Source of the DNA: Crocodylus rhombifer
Lineage: Eukaryota; Chordata; Crocodylia; Crocodylidae
Assembly (NCBI GenBank): GCA_038503035.1
Contig: JAVSML010019206.1
Coordinates: 28,930-92,929 of the forward strand
Reading direction: 5' to 3'
DNA: 64,000 bases
Position 1 is the stretch's first letter; every line of letters starts with the position of its first letter. A program made the position numbers and the translations under genes. A model generated the notes under the pieces. The model was given only the letters and a program-made list of their open reading frames with translations. It was not told where the DNA came from and ran no database searches. Shown here in pieces: positions 12,811-27,124 of the stretch.

Positions 12811-15193
12811 GGTGCATATAAATGAAATATACAGTTAGACTACCAAAACATTAATATTCTGTATTATTTCACAGAGAACACTTCTACCCTATTGATTCAT
12901 CACCTTTAAGAGGTACACTGTCTGTAATCAAAAGAGAACTCATTTAATTGCTCCCTCAACTTTTAAGGCCCTTTGAATCTGGCCCTTAGTAAATGCATAG
13001 TAAAGCAAAACTGAACCAAACCCTAAGATGTCAGTACGTACTTTATTAGACCTACCATATGCTAAAGCTCTCTAGCTGAAGAGTTAATGTACCAATATAA
13101 TTTAGTATCAAGAATGACAAACAGCACAAGACTTTAAAGACCCCAAAACAATGCTCATGGTCCACTTCACTATTCAGGAACTGCTTCATGTTACTATTGT
13201 AAGTAGCATATGCAAAAAAGATTTGCAGAATCAGTGCTACATGTCATCATGTAATACAAAACACAATGCACCATGCAAAGTGGGGGGAGGGAACAGGTAA
13301 AGTACAATCTTTGAATGTGATTCTTTATATTGCTATTTACAAGGCTTTTATCTGCACCAAATGTGTATATGAGAACCTAAATTTCACATTAGCCTACATA
13401 CTGCAGAGATTTCAATTTAGAAAAGGTGCTTCTAAATGTTAAAGGCTTCACATAAAACAATTGACTGAGAACAGAACAAAATGGCTCAAAATCTATCAAA
13501 GTAGTTCAGGAGTTCAAAAATCAGGAACTTGTGCTGGAGATTAAAATGAGCCCAGCAAACTTGTTTTTGCAGGAGCTAAAAACAGGATGCATGGTGACTA
13601 TTGTTGTTTCTAATTTCATAAAGAAAAGCATTTTAAATATCCTGCCAAATGGCATTTATCTTAGCAATAGGTTTGGAACTGGATTAGCGTTGCAATGATT
13701 GTTGAATCAGGCACCAGAAAAGAATGAACCCATTTAGGGCAACAGATCAATTCTCATGTACATCACCCATTGTTTTACTGCAATGAGCAGCTTTCCTTTT
13801 TGTTAACCTCTCCAAATCCCTCCACTTTTACAACTTTGGATCAAATGCATAGTTATTTTAGGGGCAATAAGTCACTCTCACACAGGTCTTGGATTTATGT
13901 AATTTTCACAGTATGGGAACAAACACCAAATATGCAAATATAGTTTATAGTAAGTTTGAATTATTTTCAGTTGTACATTACTGCAACTTTTAATGGTGTG
14001 TCCTACCATTTTATTATGGTGCTTAGATCAGTTTTCTTAGGGTTACTCTAAATGTTCACAGGTTCTTCAATAACTGTGAAAGACAAACGAACAAATGCAG
14101 ATGACAGGGTTTGAATAATTTACCAGTCACCAACTAAGCAGAGGTCTAAATCTGGCAACTATAGATGGATATGGAAGGTGGACTTGTAAGGGAAGAAAAC
14201 TACTGCCTGTGCAGTTATTGCTTGGTTTTCCTGAAAGGGGTCCCAAGTGAAACTCACATGATGGCTTCCCTTGTTTCTGCCCATGATGCTGTGAACAGAA
14301 GCTGTGAAACTGATAAGTGTCTTGTTAGTTTTTCATGGCTGCTGCAACAGAGGAAAAGCTGTTTATCCATAAGCAAACCTTTACTCGATACTAATGCACA
14401 CAGAAATTCCACATCTAGCACAGTTAACAAATGTTGTACAAGCCACTATAAGAATGAGGAAGTGTTTTGATTCTAGCATGTGTCCTTTTTTCCTTGATTT
14501 ATTGTTTATATCTAAACAAAATATTAAAAAGTGTGCCATATACTCAAATCCCACTCTGATTGTCTACTATAGTAGTAACTTCTCTTATATGTTTGTATCA
14601 GCTGTTGTTTACAATGAACTAATTGTCTGGTTCTTCTACTCCTTAAGTCTTTATTTACAGAATGCTCTTTGACAGAAGAATTTAACCAGGCTGGGATTTT
14701 TTTTTTTTTTTTTTTTAATCATGAAGCAGGTAGCAATTTTATTCCCAAATTGGCATAAGTCACCATAGTTATTGCATAGTACCTGTGCACAAGTGTAGAT
14801 GTATGCCCATACTGCACAGTAATTTTCAGTGCACGGTAGACCTGCCCACAGACTTAAGGAGAAAGAGCAAACTTTTAGTTCCAACCAAACTCCCACAATA
14901 TGTTCTCCTCAGGAACTGTGAGGTGGCCAACCTTGGGGAAGAAGCTTTTGAAAGCAATTTGGAAAATTTGTCAAACAAGGACAGCTACTGAACTCATTGA
15001 AAAAAAGAACTGATTTACTTTTCTGACCTAACCTCAAATATAGAACCCCAAAGTGATAATGCTAGGAAAAAAGGTGAGAATAAAATGAAAAGGTGGAGGA
15101 GTAACTGAAAGGAGGGAAGACTCAGAAGGCAAAAAAACTCAAACAAAACAAGAGATGGTTCAACCACAGCATTGGCTCTGCTGTGACCATCCT

Positions 15194-16160
15194 TAGAGGT
15201 GCGCTGATCCATGCTGTATCCGCACTGATAAAGGAAAATTGACATTTATCGGCTTTTTTTGGCTGATGTGGCCAATAATGTCACCGATTAAATGCTGTGT
15301 GCAGATATAGCATGCACACGTCCAGGAATGCAGCCTGGCAGCTTAGAGAGCAGCAACCAGTCAGTAAGTGTGTGGGGAGGAAGGGGCATTGAAGAGGGAA
15401 GGGGCACAGGATGGGGCCAGATCATGGCCCCCACGGTGAAGGACAGAGCGGGGATATACAGCCGGGGTGGGGCATGTGATGGAGCTGCAGCTCATCTGTG
15501 TGGTGCAGCTCCCGCTGCTGTGTACACCCCTGGGGGAAGCATGGGGTGGGGCATGTACCCTCTGGATTTGTATGCAGGGTGAGGGCAGGCTGCATCAGCC
15601 TCTTCCAGGGGTGGGGGGGGAAATGGGCCCAGGCTGCACTCAGCGTGGATAGGGGCAGTGCTGGGAGAAAAAGATTCAGCAAATTTTGGGAGTGGCCATA
15701 GCCCTCCTCCTAGTATCACCATTGTCCACCAACCTTGAACACAGCCCAGGTCCAGCCCCCTCCCTGCCAGGAAGAGTCTGACGTAGCCTCTGGCCCCAAG
15801 CATGCAGTGGGCCACCTGCCCTTGCCCTGCACACGGAACCAGGGGGCACATGGCCCTCATGCCTTCCCCAGGGGTGCACACAGCAGTGGGAGCCACTCCC
15901 CTCACTGCACTAGCCATGACTGTCCCCCACACCCTGGCTGAACAGCACCTGCCCTAGGCCCACTCCTTCCCTCACCCTTTGATCTGCCCTCCCCACTCCT
16001 TCCCTCCCCCACCCACCCCTTCCTCTAAGACTTACCAGCCAGTCACCACTCTCCAAGCTGCCAGCTTACAAAATTGTCAATCAGATCAGCATCAGCCTAT
16101 ATGGCTGGTTAGTAACAGCCATCAGTATCAGCCCAAAAAATCTTTATTGGTGCACCCCTA
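15194..16160. mobile_element. Foldback hAT element, copy 1 of a pair
   Basis: Ends TAGAGGTGCGCTGATCC and, inverted, TAGGGGTGCACCAATAAAG. Flanks ACCATCCT and ACCATCAT differ at one base. The interior is a palindrome: about 15335-15470 (GGCAGCTTAGAGAGCAG, GTAAGTGTGTGG) pairs with about 15950-16075 (CTCTCCAAGCTGCC). Same family as 18299-19364. Confidence 0.85.
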
Positions 16161-17500
16161 ACCATCATCTCATCTTTCCACAAGAGCTTTAGACTTGTCT
16201 GCATCTGAGACCAGCAACTTTGAGTGGATGTCATCTAAGGAAACTGCCCAAACAACAGCATTATAACATGCACCAAATGGGCAGTGCTTAAATTGACAAG
16301 AGAAGAGATACATGCTGAATGGACCTGGAGTTGGATCATTCCTCTCCAACAGTAGACAACTTTTCAAGCAGCACCAACCACTTTCATCCTATTCCCTGTG
16401 TTTCATCCTATTCTACTTACTTTCAGGGCACAGGATTATATACAAGTAGCAAATGTTGAAGTGGTTAGGAAAACATCCATCCAAGGTATTTTTCCAACAA
16501 GGAAGAAGTCTATATGGAATCAACCACTAAATCTTTCCTAAGGTTGATAAAACAACATAGCCTTGACTGATGTTAAACCCCTTGAGGCTGCAAAAAAAAT
16601 TCTTGAAAAAACAGGTTTGTCTACTTCATGAAACTGATAACATATAAAAGCACATTATGCAACAATTAAATGAAGCCAAGGTGATCTATCCAGTTGTGAA
16701 TTTCAGGGTCCGGGTGTCATCCTGCTATTTATAGTTTCCTATTTAAGCTTGAAGGGTAATTTGGTATGCAGTCTGAAAGGAGAATATCGACTACTAGTAC
16801 CTGAAACAAAACTTACATTCCAGATTTACTACACTACATGATACACTAAGTTCCTGGTACTCCTTTGTATCATCAGTCTTGAGAATGTTCTCCCATTCCT
16901 GCTCCCACTCACATACTGAACCATTTAAATGTACCTTTTCCAGGACAGCTACATGCTACTATGCATTAAATCAGCAAAATGATAAGCTAGATATGAACAT
17001 TTAGGTACCCTAATGACTAACTAGTCTTAGAGTTGCAGAGTTGATCACACTTTGCCCACAACTTTCCACTAAGAAGATCATATTCAATTAACAAATTTAA
17101 GCCAGCCAGAAGACCAAAGAAAAATAACTGGCCAACTGATTTCATGGGACGAAAGGTGCTTTTCATTACGGGTTCACATCCATCTCTGCCCTACAGAATC
17201 CCTGTTGACAATAATGTAGACAGCCAACCCACAGTATTACTGTGGTTCTCATTTCTAAGTCAACTTCTGCTAAAATAACCAAGATCAATTTGCCTTATTC
17301 ATACAGGCTGCCTTATGGGAGGGAAAAGGGGAAGAAGAATCAATAGCTCTACCTGAAAGGTGAAGAAGAGCAAGAGAACAGAACGGGCCAAGATTAAGTT
17401 ATAGTTTATCTACCACCCTTCCCTCAGCCCTGCCAAAGTTACAAACAAGTACTGGCTAAGTACAACCTAGCACACTGCACTGCATACAAGTAAGTATGGT

Positions 17501-17562
17501 AAAATCAGCCTCTTCCCCACTCCCCCAATTGGGGTGTATGTCTTCAGTGGGGAAGCTGATTT
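17501..17562. repeat. Short inverted repeat
   Basis: AAAATCAGCCTCTTCCCCACT pairs with AGTGGGGAAGCTGATTTT across a 23-nt loop, with one 3-nt bulge. No terminator or RNA gene context. Confidence 0.6.
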
Positions 17563-18298
17563 TCTACACCAGAATTAATACATGCACTGGCTACCATGTA
17601 GTGACCTCCTGTAATGGCTGCCCTGGGCTGTGCTTTTCTCCCAGCCCAGAAAGGAGGGGTGGGATGCACCCTTTAGGGTCACCGTTAGGTTCAAACTATT
17701 ACAGTTCTACAGCTTAGCAGCTATAAGTAACTGCAGAACTGTAACTGAAGCTGCAGCTAAGAGGCTGTGTGATCCTGGAGAGTGGGGTCTACCCTTTTGC
17801 TGGGGTCCAGCATTTTAGCCCATGCTGTGGCAGTTAAGACATGGGGAAAATGTTTTGCCGTCATCCTCCCTTCCCAATACAAGGTGCATGTATTATCTGG
17901 CAGCGTGTGGTAGGTGAGTATATACAGTATAATCTAATCTTGACTACAGTGTGCACGCAATACAAACTATTATGCAAGAAGCAGAAACTGAAAACAAAGA
18001 CGCCGTCTTTACACCCTTTCAGGGAATCGGATGTTCTGCCAGTAAATTTGTGAAGCTGCCCGAGTGCTGCCAACGCAGAGAGAGAAAATTCTAGCAATCT
18101 AAGACTGTAAGCCCAGCCCCTGTTAGAAACAGCCATATCTCAGGATGATCTCCTTCATGTACTAATCATGCATCATATTAAAATAAGTTTGAATTGAATA
18201 AAAAAAGCTATTCTAGAACCTCTCTCTTCTAATGGTTCAAAACCTTCTAAAGTTGCTTTTGGCCAATAGATATCCATTTGTTCTCATGCCAAATGTGT

Positions 18299-19364
18299 AA
18301 AGGTGCACCAAGACATCTGTCCGATATCGGAGCAGCATTGATATAAACAGAAATCGGACAGACATGGGAAATAATTTAGCCAATAAATGGCTCATGTATG
18401 TGCGCAGCCACAGCACAGCACATAGGCAGTGAGGAGCACCACCAGGGAGCTTGGAGAGTTGCACACAGCTGGTAAGTCTGGTGTGGTGGAAGGGAAGGGG
18501 GAGGGAAGGGCATGGGGGCAGATCAGGTCCCTCACAGTGAGGGAAGAGTGGGGCTGGGACAAGTGCTGCCCAGACGCCAGCTGGGGCGGGACGGGCACAG
18601 GATGGAGTTGCGGCTCGTCTGGGGGGCACAGAGTGGCTCCTGCCGCTGAGTACTGCTTGTCTGGGAGCTCCTGGTCCAGTGCGTCTGGCAGCTCCTGCCG
18701 CTGCTCCTGCCATACGTCTAGGAGGGCAGGCACGGGGAGGCATTGTGCCCTCAGATCTGGGGTGGGGCTGTGCAGGGAGGGTGACAACAGTGTTGGGAGG
18801 GGGGCTGGGGGGGGGGCTATGGCAAATTTTGGCATGGCTGCAGACCCCTACGTAGGCCCCTCCTAGAGCTGCTGCCGCTAGCCTTGCACATAGTCCTGCC
18901 CCAATGGAATGAGCCTGCCAGGCCCCATTCAGACCTGGAGGCACATGCCCCCTCACTCTGCCCTCCTAGAAGAGCGGTGGGAGCAGTGGCAGGATCTGTC
19001 AGGTGAGCGCCAGAGAGCCGCTGAACCAGCAGCTCCCAGACTAGCAGCGCGCAGCAGCAGGAGTCACCTCCCCCCGCCTAACAAGCTGCTGCTCGGTCCT
19101 GTGCCCACCCCACCCTGGCTGGGCATCACTTGCCTCAAACCCTGCCCCAGCCCCACTCCTCCCTTACCACTGGGCCCTTGATCTGCTCCCCAGCCACACT
19201 CCTTCCCTCTCTGCTCCCCTTTCACCACACCAGACTTACCAGCTGCACACAGCTCTTCAAGCTGCTGGGCTGGTATCGGAAGCTGGGTCGGTATCAGGCG
19301 ATTTGCCTCCTTAAAAACTGTTTATTGGTATCAGCCCCAAAAATCTGTATCACTGCACCCCTAC
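18299..19364. mobile_element. Foldback hAT element, copy 2 of a pair
   Basis: Left end AAAGGTGCACC and inverted right end GTAGGGGTGCAG. Flanks AAATGTGT (18291-18298) and AAATGTGA (19365-19372) differ at one base. Arms of several hundred bases: GCACACAGCTGGTAAGTCTG near 18461 is the inverse of CAGACTTACCAGCTG near 19230. The 239-codon minus-strand ORF here is a palindrome artefact. Confidence 0.85.
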
Positions 19365-20454
19365 AAATGTGACTTTTTCATTTAAGCCAGAGCTGGATTC
19401 AGATGGTGGAGCTCCTCACGGGCTGGATCTGGGCCTGGTACAAGCACTTTCAGAGCAGCAGGGTGACCAGGGCTATGTCAGCACAATCCTTGCATACCCC
19501 CACCTGCTGCCAGCAGCCATGTCCAATGGGGCCCCACTGCCCTGAACTGTGTTACCCCACCCACACTTGCGCTATCCTCTGACTTCCCTGGGCTGCCAGG
19601 ATCCCATGGGCTCTGTAGTCTGGATCTGAACTTCAGATTATTTTTGACACTCCTGACTTACTTAAGTGCTTAACAATGTACTCCTTATTTATGTACAGAA
19701 ATCATAGCCTCATAAAATAGGCTAAAAGGGACCAAAGCCAAGCTCTGTTCAGTTTGTATAGTGCTATTAAAACAACTTGTAATCAAACATCTACAAAGAG
19801 ATATAAAGACTCTTTAAAATAAAACAAAACAAAAAAAATTTAAAGTTTCAGTGTGTTACTAACATGCCTATATTTGCATCAACGGTATGTCAGAGCCGAA
19901 AAAGAAAAATCAGAAGACAAACAGTTATCTACCCCAGCAAAAAAGTACAAATTTGCAGACTCAGCCACTTAAAGTGAAGGAACTGAATAGCAATTATATT
20001 GCCAGTTTTAATTACATTGCATAAGAGACAGATAAAGCAGACGTTTTTCTTCAGTGAGAGAAATAAACCAAGCAGAACCAAACAGTTATTTCAAAAATAC
20101 ATCTGCACCTCTCAATACATTTTACAAGGCAATAGATAATCAGTAAGTAGTACTGTACATTGACAGTGTAATGCATCACTAGTTCACAACCGGTAGTTTT
20201 ATTATGCACTTGTGAAGAAGAATCCATTTCAAGGCATGGCTTAGAGGGACAGAAAGACACAAGAATAAACAACTCTTCTCATTCCCCCTTCCAATCATGC
20301 TTCTTCCACTTCATCCCCCACCCTCTATCTATATTTAAGTTACAGTTTTTTTTTAAAAAAGGGTGGAAATGTTTTTCCGCAGTCAATCCCTGAGGAAAAA
20401 CATTTTCTCCAAGAGATTACATTTTCTAAGGCTAACTGCACAGTTCACCTATGC

Positions 20455-20658
20455 CAGGGTTTGCAACTTACAGCCCAAGCCAGTTCTGGCCTGTGAAAAG
20501 ACTGCATCCAGCCCACAGCAGTACTCACTACTACAGGAATAAGTAGTACCTGAGGGGAGATGGGGTTAGGGGAAGGAAATCAGCATGAAGTGGCAGGTCA
20601 CCTTAGGGCTAAGCTCAGTTCATCTGGCCTGCCACTGCTAAAAGGTTGTTGACCCCTG
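20455..20658. mobile_element. Small hAT element
   Basis: CAGGGTTTGCAACTTAC at the left; inverted right end CAGGGGTCAACAACC. Flanks ACCTATGC and ATCTATAG agree at 5 of 8. About 204 bp. Confidence 0.6.
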
Positions 20659-21637
20659 ATCTATAGTACTTGAAGGGTACCAGTTCTAGGATATTACTTG
20701 AAATTAACACTTCCTAACTCTCTAAAGATGGCCCCTTACTAACACCCATTTTGTTACTGTTTTTAGGTTTCTTTCTTAGCCTCCAAACTGCTTTTGTTTC
20801 CAGATCCAAGTGATATTATAACTTAATCTTAAAACAAACAAACAAACTAAAAAAATCAAAACCCTGATATGGCAATTTGAAACTATTACTAGGCAGTTAA
20901 GATACTTTTCTTTCTACAATAATTAAAGTTAAACATTGCAAGTATCCTTACACAACTTTAGTACATTTGCTTAAGGAAAAAGTAGGCTCCCAGGTCTCAA
21001 GATAAATCATTGAAGGTTAAAGTGTCAGTCAATTTTTTCAAGAATTTTTCTACAGAAGTCTAACATTAAAATGCAATATAGTCCTTGAAACAAGCACACA
21101 GAAGATGGGCAACCTTTGCCATTTTAGAAAGGAATGTGTCTGAAGACCTGCACACAGCATGCGTAACATGGAAAACAAGATCTTTGTCAATAAGGTTATA
21201 ACAGGCAAGCTAACACTATAGAAAGTAATAGTACATTTCACACTCTCTCCAGAAGAGTATGTGCACAGCTCGCTGACTGACTATTCAGAGCTAAAAGTAT
21301 CCTTAGAGGCTGCAAACACTCAACTGCTTGTTCTTTTCTGTACTGTAGTACTCTGAAGATACATATATAAACAACTCCACTATCACCACTGATAAGCTAT
21401 TAGATAAACAGCTTAAGTGCAGTTCACTGTCAGTGGTAATACTGCCTTATTTTAAGAAGTAGAGATGCTGAGCACCATCTGATATCAAAGAGGAGTGAAG
21501 GCACTTAGCACTTAAGCATCAGGCCCTTAGCTTCAAAGGGATTTTAAATGTGAAAAACTTTATATATGCATTCTTTTCAAGCAAACAAAAACATCTGTAA
21601 TTGATATTATTCAGTGTATGAGATACTTACTTTTCTT

Positions 21638-22250
21638 CATTCTTTTTACCCAAATCCAAGATGACTTTGAATTTAAGACAGCATCCCCAATAATTAGATT
21701 TGAAACATGGAAGATTTATCAATTTATTAACGTTTTCCACACCTAGAACCTAATTTTGGGTGGGGAGGAGTCGTCTTAAATTCATCCCTCCCACCACTGT
21801 AGCAGGGCAAGGAGTGGGGGGGGGGGGAGGGAAGGGAGAAGGGGAGGATAGGCGGTGGGGAGTCAAGTGGCCTGACCACTGCTCTTTGTCCCTGCACCCC
21901 GCAAAATTTGTCCTCTACCCAGCTGCTCGGGTATGCATGGGCATATCCCATGCCTGCCTCTCCCTGATGGTTCCAGTGTCTAATGCTGCTTGTCCCCACT
22001 GGCACCTGCTCCTCCTTTTACCCCTCACACCCCCCCCCCCCCCCCATGTCCCACCCATGCCTACATCCCCTGATACCCGCCCCTTCTTTGCAGTGCCTGC
22101 ACATAAACCTGAGGACCTGTCCTACCACACCACTTACCTTCCCACCTGCCTACCCCCCTATCCCCCAGCTCTGGCTAGGGGCAGGGAGCTTGTGACCCCA
22201 ACTCAGCCACAGAAGAAAACCTCATTTTGGATTCAAGTAAATACAGTAGT
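21638..22250. mobile_element. Inverted-repeat DNA element of unknown superfamily
   Basis: Left TTTTTACCCAAATCCAAGAT and, inverted at the right, TATTTACTTGAATCCAAAAT. The interior holds G-rich and C-rich runs, including about 18 Cs near 22029-22046. No target duplication established. Confidence 0.5.
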
Positions 22251-25200
22251 TGCCTTTGTATACTTACAAAAACAAAAACTGATAGTATATCTTACATGCT
22301 GGCTTATTTTTTACCAGATGCTTATTGGGCATGTTACATTTACTGTTATCTGTACTGATTTAAAATAATTATTTTACTAAAAATACTGGACTGGGAAGCC
22401 CCCATGCACAGAATACAAGTTTGGGTTTTTTAAAATAAGGATATACATTTGTCAAAAAGTGAAATTTCAGTTACTTGACCTCTTTTTCCAAGGCACTGAA
22501 GAGCCAAACAATTATTCAACAATTATTCAAAAAAGACTTTCTAATAAGTTTTTTGGGGAAATGCTCAAAAAAGCAAAACAACCTATAGGAGGAAGACATT
22601 TATAAAACTCTGCAATAATTCAGATTCAGTTCATATAAACAGACATGCATCTACACTGTAGCTGTGCGTCTGTGACTAGCCACTATAATTACTAAAGCAA
22701 TATTGCTGGTACTGTAAGAACATCCAAAGACCAAATGATTTTGGGAAAGAAAACAGCATTTTGATGAGTCTGTCCTCAAGTCAATAATATTAAAATTTTT
22801 ACCAGAAATGTTACTAATTACACTAATAACCACATGCAATAATCTGGTCTTGCACACAAGCAAAAAGCCTTCAAACTAAATCAAACTACTGTAAAAGCAC
22901 TGGAAGTATTTAAAACATGACTCTAGGCAGAACTATTCCAAAGAGAAAATCTACAGTAAAGTTGCTGCAATTTCATACTAATCTCCACCCCAATAGGAAC
23001 TGAATCTGCATTGGCCTTATGAAACTTCATGGTTAGGTGACTGTTGCTAATGCAAATGTTGTGAGCAAACACTGCACTAATGTATCTTACTTCACATTTG
23101 CAAGACAGACCAAAACTTCATGCAATATAACACTTGCAGTGATTAAGACCATAATTTAATAGATATTTTCTAATAAAGAAAATGTTTGATCTGGATATCT
23201 CCCAGTATTGTTTTTGTACACACCCACACACACTCAGCACAGAAAACATGTAGACATAAAGGTGTCAAAACAAATCATGTACAGCTGAAACAATTAAACA
23301 TGCTCCTAAAACTATCCGGAATCTTCTGTTCTTGGATTTTCCATAGGATAGAAGAAAATAAAGAAATGCACCAGTAGGATAATGAAGACTGCTCTGCTGC
23401 AAGTGCACTGTGGTTGGTTGCAAATAAACTAATCAGTTTGTATTTTTTTTATCCAAGGCAGGATGCTATTCCTTATGTTTGCTTAAAATTCATAGCTGTT
23501 TTATGACATGGCAAGTTAATTTATATTGCAGCTAGTATAGGAGGCTTAACATCTGACCCAAGTAATTTTTTTTTAAATGGCCCATCTCATGAAAATAGCA
23601 CAGCTTTAATTTTTTTTTCTTGCTGTGCTATTGTCAGAAAATTTCTAAGGGATAAGAACAAGAGTATTTCACAAGCAAAACCAGAATGCTGGTAAAGGCC
23701 TTAATTTCAGATTGAATCAATATGCCTGTAGGCATCTTCACAGTCCTCTCAAAAGGTAGTTTAGAGGTACTTTATGATCCATATAACTAAGTACACCAGC
23801 CTGCACCTGAGCTATTAAAAGCAGTGCTCTTGTTCATTCACTGTGTTTGCTACACAGATTGCCTCTTAGTAAGGGATAAGGGAAAACCAGGCTGGGGTTT
23901 GCTACGCTAAAGCCTCCAGCATTGCCAAATCAAAGTATTAAATTATGAAGCAAGCCTCCAAAACATCATGCAATTGAGTTAAAATAGGCAAGGGGTGTTT
24001 TTGCCTTTTGTTTTTTTGAGTGTTCTGGGTTCACATTTGCATCTGTTTTTATCTGTAACCATGAGGACTGGCAGCCTATTGAAAAACAAGTTAAAGCAGA
24101 AATTTGCATCTAACTCCAGGAACCTGTACTTAAAAAAGCACACGCCAGCTATCTCAAGACTCACAATAAGAGCACTGAGCAGTGGTACAGATCTGGATCT
24201 CTGCAGTGTGACAGTGAGGACAAGGTTTGGGACAGTTAGTTCTTCCTTTTTTTTCCAATCGATGTTCTAAACATATTTTATTGTTTAAAACAAAATCCTA
24301 ACAAAACACTGCAGTTTGCCTCATCTACAAGGATGTTTTTACACAAACAAATACAGCTGATGGTGTGGCATGTAGCACCTATCACCTGCATGACCTCTCC
24401 TCAGCCAGCCTTGTTTACTGCATGTATTTAACTCTTCAGTTAAGCATTTATAAGGATTCCATTTATTTAACTCAGAAATGTCAAACCGAATATTAAGGAA
24501 TCATTTACAAGTAGAAAATTAGTGGTTACACAAAACTAAAAAAAGTAGTTATTTAAAATAGACAACAATGTCATATTAGTAACATTTTAAATAAATCCTA
24601 TTACATATTAATAACATTCACTCATTTCAACTATTTAAAGAATTCAATTTGCTTTTATATTACATATTTATGTTATTTACTTTCTGAATTTCTCTTTCCT
24701 TGAGCTCTGCAAGTTGAGTCAATGTCATTTATAGTTTCACAAACTGCAATGTTTGGTTTTCAAGTTTTGCAAGGAATTTAAGGCTACTGTTTCCCTTGGA
24801 AATAAAAAAAAACAAACCTGTTAGAAACTTTAAAAAATATTTAGCACAAAAAATTATACTTGAGACCTAGTTTTGTGGGCAGTTTCCTTTTAAAAGGAAT
24901 AAAAAGACAAGTTTCCTTTAAAGGTATGTTTATGTGGACAACAAACATTTCTTTACCTGGCAAGTCAGATCTTGTTTGGTCCCTGAAAAGCCTATACAAC
25001 CAGAACAACAGAATACAGCCTCAAAGATTTTACAGAGGTGGTTAATTTTTACCATGACTAGGGAAGGTCCAGTGTGCTTGCACTGAAATAAAGATTAAAA
25101 TAGTTATGATGTAGATACTGAATTAATACATGATCTTATTTCTTATTAGTCCTGAAGTTTAAATCTCAGATCCAGAATACTTTGTATGTGTTCTTGACTA

Positions 25201-25425
25201 CAGGAATCAAGTCAAGTGACTTCATTCAGGCAGGCCAAACAAAATATCAACACCATACACACCTAACATTTCGTCTCACGCTAGAGAATGCTTTTGGTTT
25301 TTTAAACAAAACAAAAAGGGCCAATTTATGACATCATTTGGTTGAGTTACCAATATATAATACACACTTCTAAATCTACAGAAACAACCTGCCACAGAGA
25401 ATTTAATACAGAGCACAAAGTCATG

Positions 25426-25885
25426 GGGCGTGTCCAGATAAGCGTGGGCCCACAGTGTGTGGCACCATATATCTGTCTGCAGTGCCACACATGCAGCTGT
25501 TTCCTGTGCTGCTAATCTGCAGCAGGGGGTGGGGGTTTGACACTGGGAGATCCCCACATCAAAAAAACTCCACCTCTTAAAAAAGCAGGGTGGCAGCATG
25601 CACTGCCAGAAACCAGAGCCTGGCCAGCCAGAACCACACTCCAGCTGCCGGCCAGGCTCTGTGCTGCTGAATTGCCACGGCTACAGCCCCCAGAGGCCCT
25701 CAGGACCCCATGCAAGTCTGTTGGAGCTAGCCCAAGCGCTGGCCCCAGCCTCCCCAACCCCAACAGGGGCAACATGCCAAAGCACACGTGCACGGGCCTT
25801 TCCCAAGGATCAAAAGCAGTGGCACAGTCTTCTCTGGTACCAGATAAAGGTACAGGAAGTCTGCACAAGGCAGATATGTGGCCAT
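25426..25885. mobile_element. GG-ended element, third copy of the same family
   Basis: Begins GGGCGTGTCCAGATAAGC and follows the 39190 and 55315 copies through GGGAGATCCCCACATC, AAAAAGCAGGGTGGCAGC and CCCCAGCCTCCCC. The right end is diverged and only approximate. Confidence 0.6.
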
Positions 25886-26883
25886 CGGTTCCAGACAGAG
25901 ATGAGGATAAGACCCAACACTTAAATACTGATTTAAGCCCTGAAACGTGAGGTGTAGTAGTTTTCTAAAATATGTTAGCAATACCTTTTATAACTCTAAA
26001 TATCTTGCATTCCTATGCTTGTGCAGACAGAAGATATTTTCTCCCATGTACATCCCTTTATAAGTTTACCTTTAAAATTTCAGAAAAAGGAGCAGTCATG
26101 TAAAAGTACTTAATCCTAATCACTAGCATATTAGGAGAAATTCTGTGTTTTAAAACAACCTTGCCTTATCCAAGACAAACCAATGCCTTTAAAAACAGAA
26201 CAAACAAAGAAGCTCCTTTGAACACATACTACACATCACTTAACATTAAGTAATGAGATGCTTACAGTCCAAAGAACCACTAGGAAATGGTTTGGGATTT
26301 TCATTGCAAAGGTATGACAAGTAGAAGAATGTTTAGTAGTAATCAGGTGACAATTTTTATGCTGACAAGTGTAAAAGCCACAGCACTTAACCACAATAAA
26401 TCTTTTGATCTGACTTTTGACTTGGAGGAAACCATTGAACAACGATACCTTGCAAGTAATCTATCTTCATTAAACTGAAAGCAGGAAAAAAAAAGAAAGA
26501 CGTTCTCCCACCTCTTCAATGACACTATTGAAATCAAAATGGTACACTACTAATAAGAAGCCTTACAGCAATATCTTACAATGCAAAAAGGATCTGTGTC
26601 ATACGACAAACCACTGTCAAAGTTACTGGCTTGACCTAAATCAAAGCACAACAGAAATTCTTTAAATCCCTATTTAAAATCTGAAAAACGCAGCTGCATA
26701 CATGTACTATACACAGGAGATCAGAAGGCATTACTTAGGCTTTTTTGAGGATTCTTATTTGCTTGTTTTAAAAACAGCAAAAAAACCCCCCCCAAAACAA
26801 GCCCAACGCTTAAAAGTGTTTAGGATCAGATTCTTTCTAGCCCACGCTACAGGAGGAATGAAATCTGCACGCACTCTCTAGGC

Positions 26884-27124
26884 CAGTGATGCCTAGAGAT
26901 ACTTTCAAGGGTGCTGTGCCACACAACATTAGCACCCTTAGGTGCGCAAATGGGATTCACGACAAACCCAGAGGTTTCAAATGAGGAACAGTGAAAACAT
27001 CCCACCCTGCTGAGAGCCAAGTGCAGCACAACAGACTTCCTCTATTGTTTCCTGTGCTCTGAAAAAAGGAGTTAAAACTAAGAGCTGGCATTTTCCAAGG
27101 GAGCGTTGGGGGGGGGTGCCTCTG
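26884..27124. mobile_element. Small hAT element (CAGTGGTTCTCAA family)
   Basis: The interior closely follows the 3711-4012 element (AAGGGTGCTGTG, CATTAGCACCCTTAGGTG). Ends CAGTGATGCC and, inverted, CAGAGGCACC. Target duplication not clear. Confidence 0.55.

Noticed and set aside
18237..18956. 239-codon minus-strand ORF
   Set aside because: It lies within the foldback hAT 18299-19364 and crosses its end; no transposase or other domain is seen.
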